A stretch of DNA of 64,000 bases from Streptantibioticus cattleyicolor NRRL 8057 = DSM 46488 (GCF_000240165.1 NC_017585.1:62001-126000); one strand, 5' to 3'; positions 50,776 through 60,173 are shown, counted from the first letter of the stretch. The notes: generated by a model from the sequence alone, not told the origin. Program-made: numbers and translations.

Positions 50776-51291
50776 GTGTCCGTGATGGGCATCACTCGGA
50801 AGACCGCCGTCATCGCCGCCGTCACCGTGCTGGCGGGCGCGACAGGGGCGGGGTTGGCGCAGGCGGCGCCGCCCACGGGCGGCCATCAGGCGCCCTCCGC
50901 CTGCCGTCCGGCGAACCACACCGCCAAGGTCACGGTCGACCGCCCCTCCGCCGGGCACCGCCACTACCGGGTCACCCTGACCGCGGCGCGCGGGTACGAG
51001 CCGTGCCAGCTGGCCGGGTCGCCGACCGGCGTGCGCTTCTACCACCACGGTGCGCTCGACGGGGTCACCGCCGGCCACTACGGTCAGCAGAACAAGAAGG
51101 TGACGTTCGGCCCGGGCCACCCGGTGCACTTCGACATCCAGGTGCCCAACTCGCCCGGCGGTGCCCGCGCCGAGCGGACGACCTTCACCCTCAAGGCTCC
51201 GGGCGGGGTGATCCCCGGTGAGTCCTCCGCCTCCGGCCCGCTCACCGTCGACTTCGGTACCGTCGTCGGCCCGGTCCAGCCGGGGGCCTGA
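50776..51291 (+). CDS. Secreted DUF4232-family protein
   Basis: A 171-residue preprotein. GTG 50776 has GAGGAG seven bases upstream; ATG 50785 is an alternative. A signal peptide (KTAVIAAVTVLAGATGAGLA, cut near AQAA) is followed by a DUF4232-type domain: CRPANHTAKVTVDRP, then YEPCQLAGSPTGVRFYHHG, with two cysteines that can pair. These domains are abundant in actinomycete secreted and lipoproteins; function unknown. There is no lipobox, so it should be released or cell-wall associated. Confidence 0.82.
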   Translation: MSVMGITRKTAVIAAVTVLAGATGAGLAQAAPPTGGHQAPSACRPANHTAKVTVDRPSAGHRHYRVTLTAARGYEPCQLAGSPTGVRFYHHGALDGVTAGHYGQQNKKVTFGPGHPVHFDIQVPNSPGGARAERTTFTLKAPGGVIPGESSASGPLTVDFGTVVGPVQPGA

Positions 51292-51335
51292 CCCCGCGCG
51301 GCACGGCGCTCGCGGGCACCTGGGTGCCGTCGGCC

Positions 51336-52286
51336 TCAGGTGCCCGCGAGCCGTGTGGGACGCGGGCGGATCCGGTGGTCGAGGGCGGCGCCGACGTCGG
51401 GGCAGTTGACGCGGACGGTGTCGAGGAACGCGCTCAGCACCGGGGAGTCGTCCCGGGCGGCGAAGGAGAGCACCAGATCGGGCAGGGACGTACGCGGGGT
51501 GACCTCGCAGAACCAGGTTCCCGGCCGCGGAGCCGCCAGCATCCGCGACGGTCCCAGACCGACGCCCACACCACAGGCGGCGAGGCCGATGATGGTGTGC
51601 ACGTCCCGGGCGACGGTCGCGCCGGCCAGGGCGGTGGAGTCCCGGCCCAGCAAGGCGAGCAGTCCGGCGGCCACGGCGGGTTCGTCCTCACCCGCCGACA
51701 CGATCAGCGGCTGCCGCCGCAACTGGCCGACACCGACCGACGGCCGGCCCGCGTAGGGGTGGGCGGTGCTCACGACGGCGACGAGGTGGTCGTGTCCGAT
51801 CGGTACCGAGACGAGGTGTTCGGCACCGGCACCGCGTGGCGGGCCGAGGGTGACGGCCACGTCGAGTTCCCCGGCGACCAGGGCGGCGGTGCTGCGGCTG
51901 GTCGCCATTTCATGGAGTTCCAGCCGGACGTCGGGGTGTTCGCGACCGAACCGGCCCAGCACGGCCGGGAGGGGTTCGAGCAGCGCCGAGGCGATGAAGC
52001 CCAGCCGCAGACGGCCCGTCTCGCCGCGCGCGGCCCGGCCCGCGTCGACCGTGGCCGCCGCGATCTCGTCGAGCGCCCGGCGGGCCCGGGTGAGGAACGC
52101 CTCCCCCGCGGCCGTCGGGAACACCCCGTGCCGGGTGCGGTCGAAGAGCCGGGCGCCGACCTCGCGTTCCAGGTCGGCGATCTGCTTGGACAGCGGCGGC
52201 TGGGCGATCCCGAGGGCTCGGGCCGCCCGGCCGAAGTGCTGGTGTCCGGCGAGGGCGACCGCGTACCGCAGGTGGCGCGCTTCCAT
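51336..52286 (-). CDS. LysR-family transcriptional regulator
   Basis: The protein has 316 residues. The N-terminal winged helix has MEARHLRYAVALAGHQHFGR then AARALGIAQPPLSKQIADLE; the periplasmic-binding-like effector domain starts at about residue 93 (LRLGFIASALLEPLPAVLGR). It resembles the CatR/BenM-like group of aromatic or small-acid sensors. It is divergent from an alpha/beta hydrolase gene and the 97 bases between them hold a TATC-type dyad, so it is the probable regulator of that hydrolase. Confidence 0.92.
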   Translation of the reverse strand: MEARHLRYAVALAGHQHFGRAARALGIAQPPLSKQIADLEREVGARLFDRTRHGVFPTAAGEAFLTRARRALDEIAAATVDAGRAARGETGRLRLGFIASALLEPLPAVLGRFGREHPDVRLELHEMATSRSTAALVAGELDVAVTLGPPRGAGAEHLVSVPIGHDHLVAVVSTAHPYAGRPSVGVGQLRRQPLIVSAGEDEPAVAAGLLALLGRDSTALAGATVARDVHTIIGLAACGVGVGLGPSRMLAAPRPGTWFCEVTPRTSLPDLVLSFAARDDSPVLSAFLDTVRVNCPDVGAALDHRIRPRPTRLAGT

Positions 52287-52302
52287 GGCCTGCCGCCTCC
52301 CC

Positions 52303-52325
52303 GGCGATATCCCCGATGTATCGCC
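52303..52325. promoter_or_regulatory. LysR-type operator
   Basis: GGCGATA-N9-TATCGCC is a perfect 7-base dyad containing T-N11-A geometry, 17 bases upstream of the LysR start. LysR proteins bind such sites for autoregulation and divergent activation. Confidence 0.58.
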
Positions 52326-52383
52326 GACCAGCTTCTCAGATCTCGCACTGGATGACATCTCCGTCACCGTGTGGGGTGGGGGC

Positions 52384-53229
52384 ATGACCGAAACCCCTTT
52401 GTCCGGCAGCGTTTTCGTCCTCGTGCACGGCGCCTGGCACAGCTCCGCGCAGTGGGCGCCGACACAGCGCGCACTGGCCGCGCTCGGCGCGGCGAGCGTT
52501 GCCGTCGACCTGCCCGGGCACGGCTTCGACGCGCCGCTGCCCAGCGGATACCTGCGGCCCGGCCAGCCCGGCCTGTCGACCGAGAGGTCGCCGCTCGCCG
52601 CCGTGACGATGGACGACTGCGCCGAGGCCGTGCTGGACACGCTGCGCCGGTCGCGCCGTTACCGCGACGTCGTGCTCGTCTCGCACAGCGCGGGCGGCGG
52701 TCCGGCGTCGCTGGCCGCGGAGCGGGCGCCCGAACTGGTCGACCGGATCGTCTACGTGTCGGCGTTCGTGCCCGGCGGACGTCCGCGGTTCTTCGACTAC
52801 CTCGGCGCGCCGGAGAACGCCACCGCGCTGGGCGGCGGCCTCACCCTCGGCGATCCCGAGGCGCTGGGCGCGGTGCGGATCAATCCGCTCTCCCCGGACC
52901 CCGGTTACGTCGAGGAGTTGCGGCGGACGCACTACCACGACACGCCCGCGGACCGCTTCGACCGCTGGCGTCACGCGCTCACCCCCGATCTGCCGTGGGC
53001 GGTCCCGACGACCCCGGTGACCCTGACCGCTCGGCGCTGGGGACGCCTCCGGCGGACGTATCTGCGCTGCGCCGATGACCGGGCGCTGGCCCCGGCCGCG
53101 CAGGATCTGATGGTCGCCGAAGCCGACCGGGCGTTCCCCGCCGACCCGTTCACCGTCCGGACCCTTCCCGGCAGCCACAGCCCGTTCGCGGCCCGGCCGG
53201 ACGACCTCGCGGCGGCGCTGGTGGCGTGA
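52384..53229 (+). CDS. Alpha/beta hydrolase
   Basis: A 281-residue hydrolase. The oxyanion region is FVLVHGAWHSSAQW, the nucleophile elbow is VVLVSHSAGG (S-H-S-A-G), a candidate acid is in YLRCADDRALAP, and the His is in LPGSHSPFAARPDDLA. The first half is close to the salicylate-esterase/haloperoxidase group, whose members hydrolyse esters of small acids. GGTGGGGGC precedes the ATG. It is divergent from the LysR gene. Confidence 0.9.
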   Translation: MTETPLSGSVFVLVHGAWHSSAQWAPTQRALAALGAASVAVDLPGHGFDAPLPSGYLRPGQPGLSTERSPLAAVTMDDCAEAVLDTLRRSRRYRDVVLVSHSAGGGPASLAAERAPELVDRIVYVSAFVPGGRPRFFDYLGAPENATALGGGLTLGDPEALGAVRINPLSPDPGYVEELRRTHYHDTPADRFDRWRHALTPDLPWAVPTTPVTLTARRWGRLRRTYLRCADDRALAPAAQDLMVAEADRAFPADPFTVRTLPGSHSPFAARPDDLAAALVA

Positions 53230-53260
53230 GCCGGTGCCGGGTCCCCGACGGTGGCGCGGT

Positions 53261-54118
53261 TCAGCCGACGCGGTGGTCGCCGGTGGTGACCTCCTGGCTG
53301 CCCAGGACGTCGAGCAGCGCGAGCTTCTCGGCCGCGTCGCCGCCGACCGGTGCGGTGAACCACAGCAGGCGTTGGCTGCCGTCCTCGCTGAGCAGGCTGA
53401 GGCAGTCCAGTTCGAGGACGCCGAGTTCCGGGTGGATCAGGCGCTTGCGGTCGGCCCGGCGCACGGCGACCTCGTGGCGTGCCCACAGGTCGGCGAACTC
53501 CGCGCTCACCGACAGCAGTTCACCGACGAGACCGGTCACCTCCTCGTCCCCGCCGCGCCGGGCCGCCACGGCGCGAAGGTCGGCGACGAAGACCCGGGAC
53601 TGGTGGTCGTGCTCGTCCGGGTGGTAGCGGGCGCGGGCCTGGGGATCGGTGAACCAGCGGTGGACGAAGCCGGCCTCGCGGCCCTTGGCCTCGCTGACCG
53701 GGCCGAGGAGCGCGGTGGCGAGGCGGTTCTGGACGAGGGTGGCGTGCAGGTCGGTGATGACCGCCGCGGGTGTGCCGGGCAGCCGTTCCAGCAGGTCGAG
53801 CATGCCCGGGTGGACGTGCGCGGAGAGGCTGTGCCGTGGCGGGACCGGGCGGCCGGCCAGGAAGTACAGATAGTTCCGCTCGTCCTCGGTGAGCCGGAGC
53901 GCGCGGGCCAGCGCCGCCACCATCTGTTCCGACGGCTGCGCGCCACGGCCCTGCTCGAGCTGGTTGTAGTAGTCGACCGACGCGCCGGCCAGCACGGCCA
54001 CCTCGTCCCTGCGCAGTCCCGGGACCCGCCGCCGCGCCCCCACCGGCAACCCCACCTCACCGGGGCGGACGCGGTCACGCCGTGACCTGAGGAACTCACC
54101 GAACTCACGCACGTCCAT
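53261..54118 (-). CDS. MmyB-type XRE-family regulator
   Basis: A 285-residue protein. The N-terminus MDVREFGEFLRSRRDRVRPG is followed by PGLRRDEVAVLAGASVDYYN and QLEQGRGAQPSEQMV; the MmyB domain carries LVQNRLATALLGPVSEAKGR and FADLWARHEVAVRRADRKRL. The family pattern R-x-R-R-x-x-x-P-G-L-R is present, as in the other two members here. It lies downstream of an oxidoreductase and a SnoaL-like gene on the same strand, 139 bases after the former, so it could regulate them in trans rather than divergently. Confidence 0.88.
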   Translation of the reverse strand: MDVREFGEFLRSRRDRVRPGEVGLPVGARRRVPGLRRDEVAVLAGASVDYYNQLEQGRGAQPSEQMVAALARALRLTEDERNYLYFLAGRPVPPRHSLSAHVHPGMLDLLERLPGTPAAVITDLHATLVQNRLATALLGPVSEAKGREAGFVHRWFTDPQARARYHPDEHDHQSRVFVADLRAVAARRGGDEEVTGLVGELLSVSAEFADLWARHEVAVRRADRKRLIHPELGVLELDCLSLLSEDGSQRLLWFTAPVGGDAAEKLALLDVLGSQEVTTGDHRVG

Positions 54119-54257
54119 ACCTCCATATCTCGGCCATCGCCGCTCCGGGAGGCAGGCGGTGCCGTCGCCACCCTGAGCCGGAACCTGGTGGGCCGCGACG
54201 CCATCCGAAGTGCCGCCGGGACGGAGGGGCCCGCTCCGCCCGGCGGCCACCGTCCGC

Positions 54258-55175
54258 TTACGGCCGCACGACGACCTTGCCCTTGACCTGGCCCGTGGCG
54301 AGGTGGTCGAACGCCTCGGCGGCCTCGGCCAGCGGAACCGTCCGGCCGATGACGATCTCCAGCCCCGCGTCGGCTTCGGCGACGACCTTGGCGAGGCGGC
54401 CGGCGTCGGACCGGTGGAAGAGGAACTCGGCGCGGACCCCGCGTTCGGCGGCGCGCTCGGCGTCCGGCGGCACGTTGACGCCGATGAGCAGGCCGGACGG
54501 GCGCAGGACGGCGAGGGAGGCGGCCTCGGTGTCACCGCCGACCGGGTCGATGACCACGTCCGCGCCGGAGACCTCGGGGCGGAAGTCGGTGGTGGTGTAG
54601 TCGATCACCTGGTGGGCGCCGAGCCTGGCGGCGATCTCGGCGCCGGCCGGTGAGACGGTGGTGACGACGCGGGCGCCCGCCCTGCGCGCGAACTGGACGG
54701 CGAAGCCGCCGACGGCCCCGGCGCCGCCATGGACGAGCACCGTCTGCCCGGGCTTGACCTCCGCCGTCTCGACCACCGCCTGCCACGCGGTGCCCGCCGC
54801 GGTCGCCAGGCAGGCGGCGCGGTCGAGCGGGACCGTGACCGGGGCCGCGGCGAGGGCGGTGGCGGGGACGAGGGCGTACTCGGCGACGGCGCCGCCCACC
54901 GTGGGATCGGTGCGGGCGATCACCGCGTCCCCGGCGCTCCAGCCGGTCACCCGCGGCCCGGTCCGCTCGACGGTTCCGGCGAGGTCGGTGCCCACCACCG
55001 AGGGCAGGGTGACCGGGAAGAAGTCCCGCATCGAACCGGTGCCGATCTTGACGTCCAGCGGGTTGAGGGCGGCCCCGGCGACCCGGACCAGGACCTCGCC
55101 CGGCCCCGGTTCCGGCACCGGGATGTCGTGCAGGACCGGTCGGACGCCGTACGCGGTGTAACGCAGTGCCTTCAT
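54258..55175 (-). CDS. NADP-dependent MDR oxidoreductase
   Basis: A 305-residue zinc-free MDR. It has the GroES-like domain (PGEVLVRVAGAALNPLDVKI) and TAWQAVVETAEVKPGQTVLV, then the nucleotide loop HGGAGAVGGFAVQFARRAGA. IDYTTTDF near residue 200 and the C-terminal GQVKGKVVVRP are as in the QOR2-like group. It probably reduces quinones or unsaturated aldehydes. It follows a SnoaL-like gene by 30 bases and is probably co-transcribed with it. Confidence 0.92.
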   Translation of the reverse strand: MKALRYTAYGVRPVLHDIPVPEPGPGEVLVRVAGAALNPLDVKIGTGSMRDFFPVTLPSVVGTDLAGTVERTGPRVTGWSAGDAVIARTDPTVGGAVAEYALVPATALAAAPVTVPLDRAACLATAAGTAWQAVVETAEVKPGQTVLVHGGAGAVGGFAVQFARRAGARVVTTVSPAGAEIAARLGAHQVIDYTTTDFRPEVSGADVVIDPVGGDTEAASLAVLRPSGLLIGVNVPPDAERAAERGVRAEFLFHRSDAGRLAKVVAEADAGLEIVIGRTVPLAEAAEAFDHLATGQVKGKVVVRP

Positions 55176-55205
55176 GGGTGTCGCTTCCTCCTGGTGTCTG
55201 GTGGT

Positions 55206-55631
55206 TCAGCGGGCGGGGTCGGCGTCGACCTGCCGGAACCAGTCGAGCCAGTCCTCCAGGTGCCAGGTGCGGACGATGCGTCCGGCGCGGACCTCGTGGA
55301 ACTCGTGGATGCGGACGCCGACTTCGCGGCCGGTCGGCGCGACACCGAACATCTCGCCGGTGTGCACACCCCGCATCTGCCCGCGGACGGCGACGAAGCC
55401 GTCGCCGTCGGCGCCCCGCCCGTCGACGATCTGGTGCACCACGATGTGGAAGCCGTCGAACGCCTTGGTGATCCCCTCGATGAGCGGGGTGGCCCCGGCA
55501 CGTCCCGGCGGCTGACCGGGGTCCGCCGGGATGTCGTCCCAGTCGTCGGCGACGATGCCGTCGAGCAGTTCTGGCCGGCCGCTGAACGCCTCGTAGAAGG
55601 TGCCGATCAGCTTGTCGATGGTGTCCGTCAT
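55206..55631 (-). CDS. SnoaL-like ester cyclase/polyketide cyclase
   Basis: A 141-residue NTF2-fold protein: KLIGTFYEAFSGRPELLDGI, DDWDDIPADPGQPPGRAG, then IVVHQIVDGRGADGDGFVAV and a final VRTWHLEDWLDWFRQVDA. The pattern D-W-x-D-x-P and the final H-x-E-D-W-x-x-x-x are typical of the ester-cyclase (SnoaL) group. The ATG at 55629-55631 follows an upstream AGGAGACAGG. It is the first gene of a unit with the MDR oxidoreductase. Substrate unknown. Confidence 0.85.
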   Translation of the reverse strand: MTDTIDKLIGTFYEAFSGRPELLDGIVADDWDDIPADPGQPPGRAGATPLIEGITKAFDGFHIVVHQIVDGRGADGDGFVAVRGQMRGVHTGEMFGVAPTGREVGVRIHEFHEVRAGRIVRTWHLEDWLDWFRQVDADPAR

Positions 55632-55862
55632 GACCTGTCTCCTGCGGTGTTCCGGCGGCTGTGTCGCACCCTGCCTGGGAACACCACGGTGGCCTGGCAC
55701 GGCCGGCCCGGGAAGGCGCGGTCGACCCTGGTGACGCCGGCACCACCTTGGCCGTCACGTGGCTGTGACCTGGAACACCGTTGAGGTTGACCTCGGGGCA
55801 GGGTGGAGGCTCGTCGCAGCGGCCCGGTACCGAACCGGGCACGGCAGACGTGGAGGAGCACC

Positions 55863-56981
55863 ATGTCCATCCCCTTTTCCGTCCAGGGTCCGGACCGCCC
55901 GGAGTTGCGGCAGGCGATCGAGGAGATCGTCGCCTCCGGTTTCCTCGGGGTGCAGTTGCGGGTGAACGACGAGCGGGGCGAGTGGGTCGGCGGCGCGGGG
56001 GCACGCCGACTCGAGGGCGACACGGCACCGTTGACCGACGGCCACTTCCGCATCGGCAGCAGCACCAAGAGCTTCGTCGCCACCACGGTGCTCATGCTGG
56101 TGGCCGAAGGCAGGATCGGCCTGGACGCCCCGGCCGCCGACCACCTGCCCGGCTTCGGACTGGACCGGCGGATCACGGTCCGGATGCTGCTCCAGCACAC
56201 CAGCGGTGTCTTCAACCACACCGGCGAGCTCCACGAGGACGGTACCTTCGCGCCCGGCGTCCCCTGGCGTGGCAAGGAATGGGTGGACAACCGGTTCCGC
56301 ACCTACCTCCCCGACGAGCTGGTACGGCTGTCGTTGTCCAGGCCGGCGAGGTTCGCGCCGGGCACCGGCTGGAGTTACGCCAACACCAACTACGTTCTCG
56401 CCCGGATGGTGGTCGAGCAGGTCACCGGCGTTCCGTTCGCCGAGGAGCTGCGCCGGCTGGTCCTGGAGCCGCTGGGGATGACCGGCACCGTGGCACCGGG
56501 CACCTCACCGGAGGTCCCCGAGCCGCACCACCACGGCTACTACCGCTACGAGGACGCCGGGCGGGAGAGGACGGTCGACGTCACCCGTCACAACCCCTCC
56601 TGGGTTTCGGCCGGCGGCGACATGATCTCGACCACCCGGGATCTGCACACCTACTTCGCCGCGCTGATGGGCGGCAAGCTCCTGCCGGCCGCACTGCTCG
56701 CCGAGATGCGCACGCCCGATCCCCGCGCCGGCTACGGCCTGGGGGTGTTCGTCCAGGACACGGGGGCGCGCGGCGGCGTGATCTACCACCACAACGGCGC
56801 CACCATCGGCTCCGCGGCGCTGATGTACAGCTCACCCGACGGCGGCACGACCCTGACCGCCGGGCTGAACCACGTGGACGACGCCGACGTGTCCATAGCG
56901 GCGGCGTTCCACGGCGCCCAACAACGTCTGGTCGGCGCGGTGTTCGGCGGTGGCCACGCCGGGCCCGGGCACGAGGCATGA
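55863..56981 (+). CDS. Serine hydrolase of the class C beta-lactamase/DD-peptidase fold
   Basis: A 372-residue protein without a signal peptide. Catalytic motifs are S66-S-T-K69 (SxxK), Y172-A-N174 (YxN) and H-N-G in YHHNGATIG in place of KTG. LLQHTSGVFNHTGE is a usual motif of EstB/D-aminopeptidase-like members. The lack of a signal peptide suggests an esterase or amidase acting in the cytoplasm rather than a secreted beta-lactamase. GGAGGAG precedes the ATG. It ends eight bases before a MerR gene on the same strand. Confidence 0.9.
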   Translation: MSIPFSVQGPDRPELRQAIEEIVASGFLGVQLRVNDERGEWVGGAGARRLEGDTAPLTDGHFRIGSSTKSFVATTVLMLVAEGRIGLDAPAADHLPGFGLDRRITVRMLLQHTSGVFNHTGELHEDGTFAPGVPWRGKEWVDNRFRTYLPDELVRLSLSRPARFAPGTGWSYANTNYVLARMVVEQVTGVPFAEELRRLVLEPLGMTGTVAPGTSPEVPEPHHHGYYRYEDAGRERTVDVTRHNPSWVSAGGDMISTTRDLHTYFAALMGGKLLPAALLAEMRTPDPRAGYGLGVFVQDTGARGGVIYHHNGATIGSAALMYSSPDGGTTLTAGLNHVDDADVSIAAAFHGAQQRLVGAVFGGGHAGPGHEA

Positions 56982-56988
56982 TGAGCGG

Positions 56989-57765
56989 ATGACCAACGGA
57001 GTCACGATCGGGCAGGCGGCGGCGTTCGTCGGCGTCACGGTGAAGACAGTGCGGCACTACCACAAGCTCGGCCTGGTAGAGGAGGCGGAACGGGACGGCT
57101 CCGGTTACCGGCGTTACGGATCGGCCGACCTGCTGCGTCTGGTGCGGGTACGGACGCTGGCCGCCGCCGGGGTGCCGCTGGCCGAGATCGGGTCCCTGCT
57201 CGACGCCGGCGCCGAGCGGTTCGCCGCCGCCCTCGCCGACGTCGAGCGGCGGCTGACCGACCGGATCGCGGAGTTGGCCGCGCGCCGCGACACGCTGCAC
57301 CGGCTCGCCGAGGGCGACCGGGCCCTGCTGCCCGACCGGGCGTGCGCCGTCCTCGACCGGATGCCCGGCCTCGGCTTCGGCCCCGACTACGTCGCCGCGC
57401 AACGCGAAGCGCTGGTGCTGGCCCGGGCGCTGGTGCCGGAGGGGTTCGAGGGCTTCCTGACCCAGCTGGAGAACGGGCTCGACGACCCCGGTTTCGTGGA
57501 CCTGGCCAAACGCGGCTGGGAGGCGGAGAGTTGGGACCCGGACGACCCGAGGATCGAGGAACTGGCGATCGCGATGGCCGACCACTACCTCGCCAACCCC
57601 GCGCTGCTGGGGGACCCCGCCAGCCTGCGGGCATGGGCCAGGGCCTCCGCCCAGTACCGGCTGATCAACCACCACCGCGCGGACCAGGCACCGGTCTCGG
57701 CCCGGCTGACCGCGCTCACCGAGGCCAGGCTCCGCGCCGCCGGCGTGCCCGCCCCCCGTCCATGA
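56989..57765 (+). CDS. MerR-family regulator
   Basis: A 258-residue protein. The MerR winged helix is at about residues 5-70 (IGQAAAFVGVTVKTVRHYHK then SGYRRYGSADLLRLV). A coiled-coil linker and a helical C-terminal domain of about 150 residues follow, with LENGLDDPGFVDLAKRGWEA. This size is unlike metal sensors and like the larger MerR group whose C-terminal domain binds unknown ligands. It is seven bases downstream of the serine hydrolase and probably shares its transcript; it may control that unit. Confidence 0.88.
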   Translation: MTNGVTIGQAAAFVGVTVKTVRHYHKLGLVEEAERDGSGYRRYGSADLLRLVRVRTLAAAGVPLAEIGSLLDAGAERFAAALADVERRLTDRIAELAARRDTLHRLAEGDRALLPDRACAVLDRMPGLGFGPDYVAAQREALVLARALVPEGFEGFLTQLENGLDDPGFVDLAKRGWEAESWDPDDPRIEELAIAMADHYLANPALLGDPASLRAWARASAQYRLINHHRADQAPVSARLTALTEARLRAAGVPAPRP

Positions 57766-57897
57766 GGCCGGCCGGGACGGGCTGAAACGGATTGTTATGG
57801 CGCCGGTCACGCCGCCGAGACGTGGGTTAACAGTGGCTGCCTAGCGTGGGAGGGGCCCGCCGGTCACGGCGTCATGCCCTTCCCAGGAGGATCCCCG

Positions 57898-59139
57898 ATG
57901 CCCAAGAGACTTCGGTCTGCCCGCGTACTGGTCACCGCTGTGGCCTCGATGGCCGCCGGTCTGCTGCCGGCCGCTTCCGCTTCGGCCGCTGCCGGTGCCG
58001 CCGCCCACGGTTCCGCCGCGGGGGCGCTGCCGCTCGCGCCGCTGAGCGTCACGGTCCAGCACGCCGATGCCCACCGCGGTGACCTGTTCGTCGCGCCCAA
58101 CGGCGTTCCCGGGCGGTACGCGTCCGGGGTGGAGATCCTGAGCCCGGACGGCAGGCACGTCGTCTGGTCGCACACCCTGCCGCAGGGGACGCAGGCGGCG
58201 GACTTCCGGGCCCAGACCTACCACGGCGAGCCCGTACTGACCTGGTGGCAGGGGACCGGCCTGGGGGCGTTGGCCAGCGGCGTCGACGTCGTCTACGACC
58301 GGCACTACCGGAAGGTCGCCGAGGTGCGCGCCGGCAACGGCTACACGGCCGACGGCCACGAGTTCCTGATCACCCGTCACAACACCGCGTTGATCCTCGC
58401 CTACGCCAAGCGCACCGCCGATCTGCGGGCCATCGGCGGGCCCGCCGACCAGCAGGTGATCGACGGTGTGGTGCAGGAGATCGACATCCCCACCGGCAAG
58501 GTGCTCTTCCAGTGGAAGGCCGCCGACCACGTCCCGTACGCGCAGAGCAAGCAGCCGCTGCCGAAGTCGGCGACGTCCCCGTGGGACTGGTTCCACATCA
58601 ACGCCGTCAAGGAGGACACCGACGGCAACCTGCTGATCGACGCCCGCAACACCTGGACGACGTACAAGGCGGACCGGCGCGGCGGCCGGGTGCTGTGGCA
58701 ACTGGGCGGCAAACACAGCTCGTTCACGCTGCGCACGGCGTTTGGGCAGAAGCTCGACGACGCGGGCGAGTTCTTCGCCTGGCAGCACGATCCCGAGCCG
58801 CTGGGTGACGGCCGCTACACCGTCTTCGACAACGAGTCGGCGGGCGTGGCCAACACCGGCGCGGGAGCCGTGAGCGAACTGCCCTACAGCCGTGTCGTGA
58901 CGTTCCGCCTCGATCCGCGCACCCACCGGGCGACCCTGCTGCGCACCGACGACCAGCCCACCGGCCTCAGCGCCACCTCACAGGGCAACGCCCAACCCCT
59001 GCCCGGCGGTCACACCCTGGTCGGCTGGGGTTCCCTCCCCTACCTCTCCGAGTTCTCGCCCACCGGCAAGCTCCTCTTCCACGCCCGCTTCCCCGAGGGT
59101 GTCAACACCTACCGCGCGTACCGCTTCGACTGGCGCTGA
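57898..59139 (+). CDS. Secreted arylsulfotransferase-family protein (ASST-like)
   Basis: A 413-residue preprotein. A signal peptide with RLRSARVLVTAVASMAAGLL ends near ASASAAAG. The mature part resembles the six-bladed arylsulfotransferase propeller: YHGEPVLTWWQGTG, VVQEIDIPTGKVLFQWKAAD, DWFHINAVKEDTDGNLLID, FFAWQHDPEPLGDGRYTVFD. ASST enzymes move sulfate between phenols and use a His nucleophile; the His in DWFHINAV and HDPE are candidates. Many actinobacterial relatives have no tested activity. CAGGAGG precedes the ATG. Confidence 0.88.
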   Translation: MPKRLRSARVLVTAVASMAAGLLPAASASAAAGAAAHGSAAGALPLAPLSVTVQHADAHRGDLFVAPNGVPGRYASGVEILSPDGRHVVWSHTLPQGTQAADFRAQTYHGEPVLTWWQGTGLGALASGVDVVYDRHYRKVAEVRAGNGYTADGHEFLITRHNTALILAYAKRTADLRAIGGPADQQVIDGVVQEIDIPTGKVLFQWKAADHVPYAQSKQPLPKSATSPWDWFHINAVKEDTDGNLLIDARNTWTTYKADRRGGRVLWQLGGKHSSFTLRTAFGQKLDDAGEFFAWQHDPEPLGDGRYTVFDNESAGVANTGAGAVSELPYSRVVTFRLDPRTHRATLLRTDDQPTGLSATSQGNAQPLPGGHTLVGWGSLPYLSEFSPTGKLLFHARFPEGVNTYRAYRFDWR

Positions 59140-59171
59140 GTCCGCGTCCGCCCTGGCCGGAGGGGATGCGC

Positions 59172-60173
59172 TCAGCCGGTGTAGCGGGGGGCCAGTTCGC
59201 GCAGGGCCGCCGCCTCGCGGTCGAGGTCGGCGCGTACGCGGTCGAGGGCCGCCGCGTGGGCGTGGATCGCGGTGTTCTGGTAGTCGGACTCCACCGCGAA
59301 CCACACGCCGACCAGGTCGGTGCGGGTCTTGCAGGTGACGTCGGCGGTGGCCTGGGCGATCTCGGCGTGGCCGGGGTGGCCGTCGCGCGGGGCGGGGAGG
59401 CCGGCGGCGGCCCGCAGGGGGTCGGTGACGTGGTAGCCGGCCGCGCGCATGCACGCCGACCAGGCGGTGAAGACGCGGGTCACCCGGGGGTCCGTGCGGG
59501 ACGCCTGGAAGCTGTCCTGCTTGATGGTGGCCACCAGCCCGCCGGGGCCGGACTGCGGGCCCTGCGGGCTGGTGGTGTCGCCGCCGCCGAGTCGCCGGTC
59601 GGCGTCGCCCACGCAGCCGTGCGACGGCACCGTCCGGCCGCCCTCCCGGGTCACCACCGCGCCGGTGCCCGGGTCCACACCCAGCAGCACCCGCCGGGCC
59701 GCCGGGGTCAGGTCGGCCAGGCGCACCCCGGCCGCCGGGTCCGTGGCGGGGTGCGCCGGACGCGGCACCCGGTACCCCCACACCCGTACCGAGGCCGGGT
59801 CGGTGATCCCGTAGCGCCGGTAGGTCACGGTGTAGGCGGCCAGTTCGTCCGGGGTGGGGGCGGTGCGGGGCGGCGCCGGGTAGGCGAGGCCGAAGGCGTG
59901 CATGCAGTCGTGGATCAGCCCGCCGCGGACCCGGTCGTAGACCGCCGACACCGCCGGTGGCAGCAGATACACCTCGATCGGCAGGTGCAGCCGGCTCACC
60001 GGTGTGGCCGCCGGCGGGGTGGGCACCCCGGAGGGCGGCGGCCCCGGCACCGCCGTGCGGGCCGCGCAGCCGCCGAGCACCGCGATCAGCACGGCGGTGA
60101 CGCCGGCCGTCCGCAGCGCCTTCGCCCCGCGCGGGCGGAACGTGTCGTGGCCGCCGGTGCGTGCCTCGCGCAT
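59172..60173 (-). CDS. Lipoprotein of unknown function
   Basis: A 333-residue protein. The signal peptide ends in the lipobox LGGC (C36). The mature part begins with a proline-rich linker (PGPPPSGVPTPPAATPV). Six further cysteines are visible, including LIHDCMHAFG, VPSHGCVGDAD, WSACMRAAGYHV and DVTCKTRTD, consistent with two or three disulphides. The C-terminal part ends in a charged helix VRADLDREAAALRELA. Proteins of this layout are common in Streptomyces, with no known function. Confidence 0.82.
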   Translation of the reverse strand: MREARTGGHDTFRPRGAKALRTAGVTAVLIAVLGGCAARTAVPGPPPSGVPTPPAATPVSRLHLPIEVYLLPPAVSAVYDRVRGGLIHDCMHAFGLAYPAPPRTAPTPDELAAYTVTYRRYGITDPASVRVWGYRVPRPAHPATDPAAGVRLADLTPAARRVLLGVDPGTGAVVTREGGRTVPSHGCVGDADRRLGGGDTTSPQGPQSGPGGLVATIKQDSFQASRTDPRVTRVFTAWSACMRAAGYHVTDPLRAAAGLPAPRDGHPGHAEIAQATADVTCKTRTDLVGVWFAVESDYQNTAIHAHAAALDRVRADLDREAAALRELAPRYTG

